A DNA stretch of 37,410 bases, from positions 1 to 37,410 of the forward strand of contig JBELHA010000031.1 in the NCBI GenBank assembly GCA_042091695.1, in the 5' to 3' direction. The notes below the pieces were generated by a model, which saw nothing but the letters and a program-made list of their open reading frames with translations, did not search any database and had not been told where the DNA came from. The first letter of the stretch is position 1. Each line of letters starts with the position of its first letter. Made by a program: the position numbers and the translations under genes. Below are positions 1 through 8,349 of the stretch, one piece after another. This stretch comes from Flavicella sp042091695. Its GTDB lineage: Bacteria > Bacteroidota > Bacteroidia > Flavobacteriales > Flavobacteriaceae.

Positions 1-54
1 TTTTTTTGTTTTATACATAACATATGGAATTTATTAACTTACATTATTTACCAA

Positions 55-90
55 TAAAAACCCCCATAAAGTTACTACTATATGGGGGTT
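55..90 (-). terminator. Intrinsic terminator downstream of tex
   Basis: A perfect 10-bp inverted repeat pairs positions 59-68 (AACCCCCATA) with 81-90 (TATGGGGGTT) around a 12-nt loop. Read on the minus strand, the G-rich arm is followed directly by a T-run (the A-run at 56-60), as expected for a Rho-independent terminator. It lies about 70 bp beyond the tex stop codon and probably ends that transcript. No gene is visible in 1-159. Confidence 0.8.
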
Positions 91-159
91 ATTAGTGTTG
101 CTTGTTGCAAGCTATGTATTACCATCATTATTTTTTATTATTGATCAATAGTTAGACTA

Positions 160-2292
160 TTAATTATCAAAATTCATAGATAGCTGAATACGTTTTCGTT
201 GTAGGTCAACTTCTTCAACACGAACGCTCACTTCTTGTTGTAAACTTACATGTTCACTTACATTGCTTACATAGCCTTTGCTGAGTTTAGAAATATGCAC
301 TAATCCACTTTCTTTGATACCGATATTCACAAAACAACCAAAATTGGTAACATTGTTTACGATACCCGGAAGTATGTCACCTTCTTTTATATCTGATATA
401 TTTTTAATATGAGAAGCAAAGGCAAATTGTTTTCGCTTTTCACGTGGGTCTAGTCCTGGTTTTTCAAGCTCTTTAACGATGTCTTTTAGGGTTGGAAGAC
501 CAATTGTGTCATCAACATATTTATCAAGTGATATAGTGTTTAATAGGGCTTTATTTCCGATAAGTTCTTCTGTACTTTTTTGTACATCTTTAGCCATCGA
601 TTTTACGGTAGCGTAACTTTCTGGATGTACTGCAGAATTGTCTAGTGGATTGTTTGCATTTGGAATTCTTAAAAAGGCAACGGCTTGCTCGTAGGCTTTA
701 CCTCCTAATCGTGCTACCTTTTTTAATTCGGTACGTTTTTTAAAACTTCCATTTTCATTTCTGTAGTGTACGATATTTTCCGCAAGCTTTGGTCCTATAC
801 CTGACACGTATTGTAGCAATGACGCACTTGCAGTGTTCAGATTGACCCCTACACTGTTCACACAACTTTCTACAACACTGTCCAAACGTTGTTGTAATTT
901 ATTTTGATCTACATCGTGTTGGTATTGTCCTACTCCAATGGATTTAGCTTCAATTTTTACCAATTCAGCCAAAGGATCTGACAAGCGTCTTCCAATAGAA
1001 ACAGATCCTCGCACAGTCACATCATAGGTAGGAAATTCATCTCTAGCTATCTTGGAAGCTGAATAGATAGAAGCCCCTGCTTCGTTTACAATAAATACAG
1101 GTACCTTTTTATCAAAGCGTACTTTTTTGACAAGTGTTTCTGTCTCCCTTGAGGCAGTTCCGTCACCGATAGCTATGGCTTCTATATCATAGGCTTGTAC
1201 CAATGTGCTCAGTTTTCCAATGGCTTCTCTTTCTTTATGTAAAAAGAGGGTTTCATTGTGCTTCAGTTGTCCATTTTTATCCAAACAAACTAGTTTACAT
1301 CCTGTCCTGAACCCTGGATCTAATGCTAAAATTGCTTTTTCACCTAAAGGAGCCTGCAAGAGTAGTTGACGTAAGTTTTTTGCGAATACTTCTATTGCAT
1401 TGGTATCGGCAGCCTCTTTGGCATTAGATAATACCTCGTTAGATAGTGAAGGTCCTAATAGCCTTTTAAAACTGTCAGAAATTGCCATTTCTAGCTGCTC
1501 TTTACAGTCGTTATGCGAGCGTATGATACGGTTTTCAATCAGATTAATAACCCGCTCTTGATCTACAGTAATTTTAAGACGAATTACCCCTTCGTTTTCT
1601 GCTCTTAAAAGTGCTAGTAAACGGTGAGATGGACAAGAACGTAGGGATTCTGACCAGTCAAAATAGTCACGGTATTTTTGTGCTTTTTGAATTTCAGATT
1701 CCGTTCTTTCTTTTTTTGATTTGATTTCTTTGGAACTGATACTTGCTTCTCGTTGGAAAATTCCACGTAGGGTAGTTCTTAGTTCTATGCGTTCGCTGAT
1801 CCATTCTGCAAGAATAAATCGCGCTCCTTCTAATGCATCTTCTGTATTTTCAATAGCTCCTTTCACAAACTTTTGACTTGCAAAATCCAAATCTCTTATA
1901 TTTTGAGAGTAGATCATTTTAGCCAATCCTTCTAAGCCGTCTTCTCTCGCTTTGTCTGCTTTGGTTTTACGTTTCTTTTTATAGGGTAAGTACAAATCTT
2001 CCAATGTGATCAGATTGTCTGCATTGTTGATTTTTGTTTTTAGAGTATCTTCCAATTTTCCTTGTTCCTCAATTGTCTTAAGAATACTCTTTCTACGCTT
2101 TTCTAGTTCCTCAAATTCACGTTTGAAATCTTGAATACTAGCGACCTGTACTTCGTCTAAATTCCCTGTTTTCTCTTTTCGATACCTAGAAATAAAAGGA
2201 ACTGTACAATCTTCGTTCAACAATTGCAATGTGTTGAGAATACTGATATCTCTTAGGTCCGTTTTGGATTTTATAAAGTCTACTGCTTGCAT
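160..2292 (-). CDS. tex: Tex-family S1 RNA-binding protein
   Basis: This is a cytoplasmic nucleic-acid-binding protein of the Tex/YhgF family, which is linked to transcription and RNA metabolism; its exact role in this phylum is not known. The 710 residues match the usual family size. In order they show a helical Tex N-terminal region, a YqgF-like RNase H fold starting near residue 322 (ALDPGFRTG), helix-hairpin-helix repeats near 490-560 (YVSGIGPKLAENIV, ARLGGKAYEQA), and a C-terminal S1 domain near 635-705 (GIVNNVTNFGCFVNIG, GLVHISKLS). The start is an ATG, 21 nt downstream of a candidate -7 box on the minus strand. The gene seems monocistronic: a terminator follows it, and the strong sdhB terminator lies upstream. 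Family assignment is confident; function is taken from family knowledge. Confidence 0.95.
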   Translation of the reverse strand: MQAVDFIKSKTDLRDISILNTLQLLNEDCTVPFISRYRKEKTGNLDEVQVASIQDFKREFEELEKRRKSILKTIEEQGKLEDTLKTKINNADNLITLEDLYLPYKKKRKTKADKAREDGLEGLAKMIYSQNIRDLDFASQKFVKGAIENTEDALEGARFILAEWISERIELRTTLRGIFQREASISSKEIKSKKERTESEIQKAQKYRDYFDWSESLRSCPSHRLLALLRAENEGVIRLKITVDQERVINLIENRIIRSHNDCKEQLEMAISDSFKRLLGPSLSNEVLSNAKEAADTNAIEVFAKNLRQLLLQAPLGEKAILALDPGFRTGCKLVCLDKNGQLKHNETLFLHKEREAIGKLSTLVQAYDIEAIAIGDGTASRETETLVKKVRFDKKVPVFIVNEAGASIYSASKIARDEFPTYDVTVRGSVSIGRRLSDPLAELVKIEAKSIGVGQYQHDVDQNKLQQRLDSVVESCVNSVGVNLNTASASLLQYVSGIGPKLAENIVHYRNENGSFKKRTELKKVARLGGKAYEQAVAFLRIPNANNPLDNSAVHPESYATVKSMAKDVQKSTEELIGNKALLNTISLDKYVDDTIGLPTLKDIVKELEKPGLDPREKRKQFAFASHIKNISDIKEGDILPGIVNNVTNFGCFVNIGIKESGLVHISKLSKGYVSNVSEHVSLQQEVSVRVEEVDLQRKRIQLSMNFDN

Positions 2293-2313
2293 AGTCTAAT
2301 TTTTAAAGGCTTA

Positions 2314-2321
2314 CAAAATTA
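2314..2321 (-). promoter_or_regulatory. Candidate -7 promoter box for tex
   Basis: The minus strand reads TAATTTTG, an exact match to the Bacteroidota -7 consensus TAnnTTTG, 21 nt before the tex ATG and just downstream of the sdhB terminator. I see no good -33 TTG at the expected distance. Confidence 0.5.
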
Positions 2322-2392
2322 CACTTTTTTAAGAATGTTTTCTATGCGTTTACTTAAATTTTGGCAAGACTTTAGCATAGAAATATGGGGAA

Positions 2393-2430
2393 GAAAAAAC
2401 CCTCAAAACTAAGATAGTTTTGAGGGTTTT
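2393..2430 (-). terminator. Strong intrinsic terminator of the sdhCAB operon
   Basis: A perfect 14-bp inverted repeat pairs 2398-2411 with 2415-2428 around a 3-nt loop. A-rich sequence flanks it on the left (2393-2399) and TTTT on the right. On the minus strand the stem is followed by a T-run, about 20 bp past the sdhB stop. The short T-run on the other side could give weaker termination in the plus direction. Confidence 0.9.
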
Positions 2431-2450
2431 AAAAGTGTTGTTAGAGTCGC

Positions 2451-3191
2451 TTATATAGAAGCTTTGATAAACTCACGATTCATACGCGCTATGTTTTCCA
2501 AAGAAATCCCTTTAGGACATTCTACTTCACAGGCTCCAGTATTGGTACAGTTACCAAATCCTTCATCATCCATTTGCTTTACCATGTTCAATACACGGTC
2601 TGTAGCTTCTACTTGTCCTTGTGGTAATAAAGCATACTGAGATACTTTTGCTCCAACAAACAACATTGCAGATGAGTTTTTACAAGTGGCAACACAAGCA
2701 CCACATCCGATACAAGTGGCAGCATCCATCGCTTCATCAGCGGCTTCTTTTGCAATTGGAATAGCGTTGGCATCCTGAGTATTTCCTGAAGTGTTTACAG
2801 AAATATAAGCTCCTGAATGTTGGATACGGTCAAAAGCACTTCTGTCTACAACCAAATCCTTGATTACAGGAAAGGCAGTTGCTCTAAACGGTTCAATATG
2901 AATAGTGTCTCCATCTTTAAAAGAACGCATGTGTAATTGACAGGTAGTTACACCTCTGTCAGGTCCGTGAGCTTCACCATTGATATACATTGAGCACATT
3001 CCACAGATTCCCTCACGACAATCGTGATCAAAAGCTATAGGCTCGTCTCCTTTATTGATAATTTGTTCATTCAACACATCCATCATCTCTAAGAATGACA
3101 TGTGTTCTGAAATATCTGCTACTTGATAGTCAACAAAACGCCCCTTTTCAGCAGCACTTTTCTGTCTCCAAACTTTTAAGGTTAAATTCAT
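2451..3191 (-). CDS. sdhB: Succinate dehydrogenase/fumarate reductase iron-sulfur subunit
   Basis: This subunit passes electrons between the flavoprotein SdhA and the membrane cytochrome b SdhC through three iron-sulfur clusters. All ligand sets are visible in the 246 residues: C58, C63, C66 and C84 for the [2Fe-2S] cluster (HDCREGICGMC, then TTCQL); C160, C163, C166 and C170 for one ferredoxin-type cluster (CIGCGACVATC); and C215, C221 and C225 with CP for the other (CTNTGACEVECP). It is the last gene of sdhC-sdhA-sdhB, 9 nt after sdhA, and is followed by a strong terminator. The ATG start fits the operon spacing. Whether the complex mainly oxidises succinate or reduces fumarate cannot be told from sequence; succinate oxidation in the TCA cycle is likely in an aerobic flavobacterium. 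Confidence 0.97.
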   Translation of the reverse strand: MNLTLKVWRQKSAAEKGRFVDYQVADISEHMSFLEMMDVLNEQIINKGDEPIAFDHDCREGICGMCSMYINGEAHGPDRGVTTCQLHMRSFKDGDTIHIEPFRATAFPVIKDLVVDRSAFDRIQHSGAYISVNTSGNTQDANAIPIAKEAADEAMDAATCIGCGACVATCKNSSAMLFVGAKVSQYALLPQGQVEATDRVLNMVKQMDDEGFGNCTNTGACEVECPKGISLENIARMNREFIKASI

Positions 3192-3200
3192 AGTGTCTTC

Positions 3201-5216
3201 TTATTTGTACGAACGTTGTTTCAGTTCAATATCGTTAAATTCTAATTCTTCTTTGTGTAATACCGCATCGGCAGGTTCTCCTTTGTATTCCCAAGCGGAT
3301 ACATAAGCGTATTCATCGTCTTTACGTTTCGCCTCCCCTTTTTGTTCTCCGTCCAATTCTACAGATTCTTCTCTAAAGTGTCCTCCACAAGATTCGTTTC
3401 TGTCTAAGGCATCTTTGGCAAATAATTCTCCCAACTCTAAGAAATCAGCAACTCTTCCGGCTTTTTCTAATTCAGGATTTATCTCGTTCAAATCTCCAGG
3501 GACATTTACATTCTTGTAGAAATCTTCACGTAAAGCTTTGATTTCAGTCATGGCTTCTTTCAAACCTTCTTCATTACGAGACATCCCTACTTTATCCCAC
3601 ATAATTTTTCCTAATCTTTTGTGGTAAAAATCTACAGAGTTTGTTCCTTTGTTATTGATAAAGAAGTTCAAGCGTTCTTTAACCTCTTTTTCTGCCTCCT
3701 CAAATTCAGGAGTGTCTGTTGAGATTTTTCCTGTTCTAATTTCTTTAGACAAATAGCCACCGATAGTGTATGGCAATACAAAATACCCATCAGCCAATCC
3801 TTGCATCAAAGCAGAGGCTCCTAGTCTGTTGGCACCGTGTTCAGAGAAATTGGCTTCTCCAATACAGTACAAACCATCGACTGTAGTCATCAGGTTGTAG
3901 TCTACCCAAACACCTCCCATTGTATAGTGGGTAGCAGGATAAATTTTCATAGGCATTTTGTATGGATCCTCGTCCATAATCTTGTCGTACATCTGGAATA
4001 GGTTTCCGTATTTCGCTTTTACGATAGCGGCACCTAATTCGTAGATTTTAGCATCCGAGGCATTTTCGATACCTTTAATTTTTGCTTGTTCTTCTCCGTA
4101 ACGAGTAATCGCTGAGGCAAAGTCTAAGTATACTGCTTCTCCAGTACCATTTACACCATATCCAGCATCACAACGTTCTTTTGCAGCTCTCGATGCAACA
4201 TCACGAGGTACTAAGTTTCCAAAGGCAGGATACCTTCTCTCTAAATAGTAATCACGATCTGCTTCTGCAATATCGGTACCAACTTTGGTTCCTTCTTGAA
4301 TTGCTTTAGCATCTTCTAATTTAGCAGGAACCCAGATACGTCCGTCATTACGCAACGATTCTGACATCAAGGTCAATTTCGATTGGTAATCTCCAGATCT
4401 TGGAATACAAGTCGGGTGGATTTGTGTGTAACAAGGGTTTGCAAAGAAAGCTCCCTTTTTATGTATTTTCCAGGCTGCAGTAACATTAGATCCCATTGCG
4501 TTGGTAGACAAGAAATATACATTTCCATAACCACCAGTTGCAATCACTACTGCATGTGCTGAATGACGTTGAATTTCTCCTGTCAATAGATTTCTAGCTA
4601 TAATTCCTCTTGCTTTTCCATCTACTTTTACTACGTCTAACATTTCGTGGCGATTGTGCATTTCAATTTTACCACGAGCGATTTGACGGTTCATTGCAGA
4701 ATAAGCTCCTAGCAATAACTGTTGTCCTGTTTGTCCTTTTGCGTAGAAAGTTCTCGATACGAGTACTCCTCCAAAAGAACGGTTGTCTAGCAAACCTCCA
4801 TAATCACGTGCAAAAGGAACCCCTTGAGCCACACATTGATCAATGATATTTGCAGAGACCTCTGCCAAACGGTGTACGTTGGCTTCACGCGCTCGGTAAT
4901 CTCCTCCTTTTACGGTGTCGTAAAACAAACGGTACGTAGAATCTCCATCTCCTTGGTAGTTTTTTGCGGCGTTGATTCCTCCTTGAGCTGCAATAGAGTG
5001 TGCTCTACGTGGAGAATCTTGATAAGCAAAAGCTTTTACATTGTATCCTAATTCAGCAAGGGTTGCACAAGCAGACCCTCCAGCCAATCCTGTACCTACT
5101 ACAATAACGTCAATATTACGTTTGTTGGCAGGGTTTACCAAGTCAATTTTATCTTTATAAGTGGTCCATTTATCTTTGATGGGACCTTTTGGAATTTTTG
5201 CGTCTAATACAGCCAT
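3201..5216 (-). CDS. sdhA: Succinate dehydrogenase/fumarate reductase flavoprotein subunit
   Basis: This is the catalytic FAD subunit interconverting succinate and fumarate, attached to the inner face of the cytoplasmic membrane through SdhB and SdhC. The 671 residues begin their FAD fold with VVGTGLAGGSA (G41, G43, G46). The HSIAAQGG motif follows at residues 73-80, where H73 matches the covalent flavin histidine of the family. Later come the substrate-site segment HYTMGGV and the GEANFSEHGANRLGASAL motif near the capping-domain junction. The length and the C-terminal RNESCGGHF segment fit the longer flavoprotein type paired with di-heme cytochrome b subunits. It lies 12 nt after sdhC and 9 nt before sdhB, so the three are co-transcribed. 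Antisense reading frames inside it are shadows. Confidence 0.97.
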   Translation of the reverse strand: MAVLDAKIPKGPIKDKWTTYKDKIDLVNPANKRNIDVIVVGTGLAGGSACATLAELGYNVKAFAYQDSPRRAHSIAAQGGINAAKNYQGDGDSTYRLFYDTVKGGDYRAREANVHRLAEVSANIIDQCVAQGVPFARDYGGLLDNRSFGGVLVSRTFYAKGQTGQQLLLGAYSAMNRQIARGKIEMHNRHEMLDVVKVDGKARGIIARNLLTGEIQRHSAHAVVIATGGYGNVYFLSTNAMGSNVTAAWKIHKKGAFFANPCYTQIHPTCIPRSGDYQSKLTLMSESLRNDGRIWVPAKLEDAKAIQEGTKVGTDIAEADRDYYLERRYPAFGNLVPRDVASRAAKERCDAGYGVNGTGEAVYLDFASAITRYGEEQAKIKGIENASDAKIYELGAAIVKAKYGNLFQMYDKIMDEDPYKMPMKIYPATHYTMGGVWVDYNLMTTVDGLYCIGEANFSEHGANRLGASALMQGLADGYFVLPYTIGGYLSKEIRTGKISTDTPEFEEAEKEVKERLNFFINNKGTNSVDFYHKRLGKIMWDKVGMSRNEEGLKEAMTEIKALREDFYKNVNVPGDLNEINPELEKAGRVADFLELGELFAKDALDRNESCGGHFREESVELDGEQKGEAKRKDDEYAYVSAWEYKGEPADAVLHKEELEFNDIELKQRSYK

Positions 5217-5228
5217 AAGTCTCTAGTA

Positions 5229-5900
5229 TTAATGGTTTAAGTGGTGAAAGATTGCAACTATAACGAATCCTAAAGGAATAAGGATAGCATATAGCTTACC
5301 AAATGTTTTCAATCCGTTTGTGTACTTGTTATTGGCTCCTACAGACTGAAATGCAGAATTGAATCCATGTAACAAGTGCAACGATAAGAAGAAGAATGCT
5401 ACAACATAGGCAACCACTCTTGCAGGGTTTTCAAATTTGTGTTTTAATTCGTGGAAATAACGAAATTCACCGTCATGTAGTCCTGACCAATCTCCTTGAA
5501 TATATTTAGTATTTATCTCAGGAAACCAGAAATCGATAAAATGCAATACTATAAATGCCAAAATAGCCATACCACTGTAAATCATATTCCTTGAAAACCA
5601 AGTAGAGTTTGCACTTCCGTTGTCAACTGCATAGTTGATAGTAGTTGCTTTTCTGTTTTTTATTTCCAATACAAATCCCATCACAAAGTGAAAGACTACT
5701 CCGAAAATCAGTACAGGTTGCAAGGCAAACTGTACAACAGGGTTGGTTCCCATAAAATGGGATATTTCGTTGAATAAATCAGGACTGAAAACTGATGTAA
5801 TGTTGATTGCGACATGTTGTAGTAAAAAAAACATTAGAAAGAAGGCTGATAAAGCCATAGAAACCTTTCTCGCAATGGATGAAGATAAAAATCCGCTCAT
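5229..5900 (-). CDS. sdhC: Succinate dehydrogenase cytochrome b subunit (five-helix, di-heme type)
   Basis: This is the membrane anchor that exchanges electrons with the quinone pool. The 223 residues hold five hydrophobic helices, roughly 13-38, 53-80, 105-126, 158-183 and 196-221. Histidines sit within or at the ends of these helices (H29, H71, H120, H175, H178), the pattern of the single-polypeptide di-heme cytochrome b found with Wolinella-type fumarate reductase and with Bacteroidota succinate dehydrogenase. No separate sdhD is present or needed. It is the first gene of the sdhCAB operon, and a candidate -7 box TATCTTTG lies 25 nt upstream of its ATG. Confidence 0.95.
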   Translation of the reverse strand: MSGFLSSSIARKVSMALSAFFLMFFLLQHVAINITSVFSPDLFNEISHFMGTNPVVQFALQPVLIFGVVFHFVMGFVLEIKNRKATTINYAVDNGSANSTWFSRNMIYSGMAILAFIVLHFIDFWFPEINTKYIQGDWSGLHDGEFRYFHELKHKFENPARVVAYVVAFFFLSLHLLHGFNSAFQSVGANNKYTNGLKTFGKLYAILIPLGFVIVAIFHHLNH

Positions 5901-5925
5901 TTAAATTTAGTTTTGTGTGTTTTTA

Positions 5926-5933
5926 CAAAGATA
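5926..5933 (-). promoter_or_regulatory. Candidate -7 promoter box of sdhCAB
   Basis: The minus strand reads TATCTTTG, matching TAnnTTTG, 25 nt before the sdhC ATG. The A-rich leader between box and gene has no purine-rich ribosome-binding site, as is usual in this phylum. Confidence 0.55.
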
Positions 5934-6199
5934 CGGCACGATTTTTTTTTAATAGCATGTGTATATCTTTTTATAGGCCTAAATAACTGTAAAATAGTCT
6001 TTTTATTTATATCATAATTTCTAGCGAATTTGTTTGTGTATTATAAAGTGATATTCTAGAAAAAATTAACAAATTGATAATGAATTCTGCTACTTGTACA
6101 GACTGAGTCTAAATAAGTTGAAAAAAATGAAGATTATTCAAAAAAAGGACCTAATAAATATGCTATTCTAGGTGCTCTTTGATGTGAAAATCAGCGTAT
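5934..6199. other. Non-coding interval between sdhC and the lipoprotein gene
   Basis: About 300 bp of very AT-rich sequence separate the sdhC start from the end of the next minus-strand gene. I see no credible gene. It holds a short odd palindrome at 6100-6110 (AGACT-G-AGTCT) and a candidate weak terminator at 6140-6173. It probably also contains upstream sdh promoter elements, but no clear -33 element was found. Confidence 0.5.
6140..6173 (-). terminator. Possible weak terminator after the lipoprotein gene
   Basis: On the minus strand, ACCTA (6173-6169) can pair with TAGGT (6153-6149), with a possible extra G-T pair. The stem is followed by two C residues and seven T residues (the A-run at 6140-6146). 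It starts about 27 bp past the stop codon. The stem is short and the loop long, so this is tentative. Confidence 0.35.
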
Positions 6200-6955
6200 T
6201 TATTTTCTAGAGGGCACCAAACATTTGTTGTTTTTCCATTTTTTAATTTTATAATTCAAGGCTGCTTTTTCCCCATTACAATCCAAATAAATCCCTTTTT
6301 TATCCTTGTAAAGGATTCTAAGTTCGCCTCTTTTTATGGCCTTTATGATAAGTGATATATAGGTTTCTTTGCTAGCTTTTTTATGGTTTTTATAAAGCGA
6401 AATCCCAAATTCATTATTGAATAAATCCATTTCAGTGGCAGCAGCATCTGGAAGTCCTCCATCTTCGTTTTCCCCTTTTTTAAATTGCTCGTAGTTGGTT
6501 TTTTCATGTGCTTTTCCCAAGCTTCTGGCTGATCTATAACCAATACCTTGCGATAGGGTACTCATCCAGAAGGCATGTCTAAACGCATCTACTTGACCTC
6601 CATTGCCATCTTGATCTAGAAGTTCCGTGTGTCGAATGGAGTCTGCAGTTTTTTGTGCTTGTTTTGAGATTCTAAGTGCTCTCTTTATTTGGAATGGATG
6701 TGCTATTGCCCATCTTTTCTCATGTTTTGATACCTTTTTTAGTCTTTGATGGAAACTACCACAAGCAGTTACTTGAAAGAGTAAGCCTATAATGCATAGC
6801 TTCAGTAAATGATGCGTTGGTTTTTTTATTGATGACGCTATCCTGGCAAAGCAAATTGTTTTGCTGCTGCAAAAAGAGTGATTCATGTTTGCTATTTTTT
6901 CTATGGACAAATCTAATATAGGTTTTAAAAAACTATCTTTGTCAGTGTGCTTCAT
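6200..6955 (-). CDS. Predicted lipoprotein with a DUF6973-like domain, function unknown
   Basis: The protein has 251 residues. A hydrophobic stretch near 49-64 ends in V-T-A-C65, a good lipobox, so I predict an outer- or inner-membrane lipoprotein whose mature part starts at C65. The mature region carries DQDGNGGQVDAFRHAFWM near 114-131, followed by GGLPDAAATEMDLFNNEFG near 166-184. This H/D-rich pattern is one I associate with the uncharacterised DUF6973 family; that link is from memory and not checked. The start is uncertain: 48 residues precede the hydrophobic core, and a second ATG at 6884-6886 (residue 24) has its own upstream -7 box at 6908-6915, so the real protein may be 228 residues. 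It appears monocistronic and divergent from the aminopeptidase gene. I do not assign a function. Confidence 0.7.
   Translation of the reverse strand: MKHTDKDSFLKPILDLSIEKIANMNHSFCSSKTICFARIASSIKKPTHHLLKLCIIGLLFQVTACGSFHQRLKKVSKHEKRWAIAHPFQIKRALRISKQAQKTADSIRHTELLDQDGNGGQVDAFRHAFWMSTLSQGIGYRSARSLGKAHEKTNYEQFKKGENEDGGLPDAAATEMDLFNNEFGISLYKNHKKASKETYISLIIKAIKRGELRILYKDKKGIYLDCNGEKAALNYKIKKWKNNKCLVPSRK
6908..6915 (-). promoter_or_regulatory. Candidate -7 box favouring the shorter lipoprotein start
   Basis: The minus strand reads TAGATTTG, a TAnnTTTG match lying inside the longer reading frame and 21 nt upstream of the internal ATG at 6886. If this is the true promoter, the 6955 start would not be used. 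Confidence 0.35.
6934..6941 (+). promoter_or_regulatory. Candidate -7 box for the aminopeptidase gene
   Basis: TATCTTTG matches TAnnTTTG and lies 60 nt before the ATG at 7002, inside the 5' end of the divergent lipoprotein frame. A clear -33 TTG is not visible, so the call rests on the -7 box alone. Confidence 0.35.
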
Positions 6956-7001
6956 GCACAGTTTTTAATGTTTACGAACCTTTTAAAGATACCTAAAAAG
7001 T

Positions 7002-8294
7002 ATGAAATACGATATGATTGACAGTCAATTGTTTGTGAAAAACAGGGCTAACTTTGCAGCAAATATGCGTTCCAATTCCATTGCATTTTTCAATTCCAAT
7101 GATATATATCCTGTAAGTGCAGACAGCACTTTACCTTTCGAACAACACCGTGATATTTTATACCTTTCAGGTATTGACCAAGAAGAAAGTGTCTTGTTTT
7201 TATTTCCTGATTGTCCCAAAGAAAAACACAGAGAGATTTTGTTTGTTCGAGAAACCAATGAACATATCGCCATTTGGGAAGGAGCCAAGTTGACCAAAGA
7301 AAAAGCTACAGCAACCTCGGGGATACAAACTATCTACTGGTTACAGGATTTGCCAAAAGTATTGGCGGAAGTTATGACCCAATGCGATACTATGTATATC
7401 AATACTAATGAACATTACAGAGCCAATGTTGAAACACAAACACGTGAAGACCGTTTTACAATAATGCTCAAAGAAAAGTTTCCTGCGCATAGTGTAGCCA
7501 AGAGCAATCCTATTTTACAAAAACTAAGAGGTGTTAAAGATCCAATAGAGATTGCTTTACTTCAAAAGGCTTGTGATATAACAGAAAAAGGATTCCGTCG
7601 TGTTTTGGATTTTGTCAAGCCTGGTGTTTGGGAGTATGAAATTGAAGCAGAATTATTACACGAATTTATCCGAAACCGTTCTAAGAAGTTTGCCTACACG
7701 CCAATCATAGCGAGTGGTAACAATGCCAATGTATTGCACTATGTAGAAAATAACAAACAATGCAAGGCGGGAGATTTGATACTGATGGATGTGGCGGCAG
7801 AATATGCAAATTATTCCAGTGATTTGACGCGTACAATTCCTGCTTCAGGAGTATTCACTCCAAGACAAAAAGAAGTCTATAATGCTGTAAACCGTGTCAA
7901 AAAAGAAGCGACAAAAATGTTGGTTCCAGGTACTTATTGGGAGGAATACCACAAAGAAGTTGGAAAAATAATGACTTCAGAATTGTTGGGCTTGAACTTA
8001 TTGGATAAGGCAGCAGTGCAAAACGAGGATCCAGAATGGCCAGCATATAAAAAGTATTTTATGCACGGAACTTCGCATCATATCGGTTTGGATACACATG
8101 ATTACGGAGCGTTGTTGACGCCTATGGAAAAAAACATGGTGTTTACTGTTGAGCCAGGTATTTACATTCCAGAAGAAGGGTTTGGAATTCGATTGGAGGA
8201 TGATGTGGTGATTCAAGAAACAGGTGCACCATTTAACCTGATGCAAAACATCCCAATTGAAGCGGATGAAATAGAAAATTTAATGAACAAATAA
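7002..8294 (+). CDS. pepP: Xaa-Pro aminopeptidase (M24 family)
   Basis: This is a cytoplasmic metallopeptidase that removes the N-terminal residue from peptides with proline at position two. The 430 residues have an N-terminal creatinase-like domain (about 1-165) and a C-terminal pita-bread catalytic domain. The expected di-metal ligands are all present: D263 (LILMDVAAEY), D274 (YSSDLTR), H359 (HGTSHHIGLD), E384 (TVEPGIYIP) and E399 (IRLEDDV). The size fits the aminopeptidase P branch better than the shorter prolidase or methionine aminopeptidase branches. There is no signal peptide. It is followed by proC after 55 nt that contain a small hairpin. Both proteins touch proline metabolism, which may explain the order, but this is only an inference. 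Confidence 0.92.
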   Translation: MKYDMIDSQLFVKNRANFAANMRSNSIAFFNSNDIYPVSADSTLPFEQHRDILYLSGIDQEESVLFLFPDCPKEKHREILFVRETNEHIAIWEGAKLTKEKATATSGIQTIYWLQDLPKVLAEVMTQCDTMYINTNEHYRANVETQTREDRFTIMLKEKFPAHSVAKSNPILQKLRGVKDPIEIALLQKACDITEKGFRRVLDFVKPGVWEYEIEAELLHEFIRNRSKKFAYTPIIASGNNANVLHYVENNKQCKAGDLILMDVAAEYANYSSDLTRTIPASGVFTPRQKEVYNAVNRVKKEATKMLVPGTYWEEYHKEVGKIMTSELLGLNLLDKAAVQNEDPEWPAYKKYFMHGTSHHIGLDTHDYGALLTPMEKNMVFTVEPGIYIPEEGFGIRLEDDVVIQETGAPFNLMQNIPIEADEIENLMNK

Positions 8295-8306
8295 TAACAT
8301 AGGACA

Positions 8307-8324
8307 AAGCGATTTTTATCGCTT
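8307..8324 (+). other. Small hairpin between pepP and proC
   Basis: A perfect 7-bp inverted repeat (AAGCGAT, TTTT, ATCGCTT) lies 12 bp after the pepP stop. No T-run follows, so it is not a convincing terminator. It might stabilise or partly separate the pepP and proC messages. Confidence 0.4.
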
Positions 8325-8349
8325 ATGCCTTTACTATAAAAAACACAAA

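Noticed and set aside
6127..6171. A 14-residue frame (MKIIQKKDLINMLF) in the sdhC-lipoprotein gap
   Set aside because: It is too short to judge, in AT-rich sequence, without a promoter box at a convincing distance and with no structured region after it that would suggest a leader peptide.
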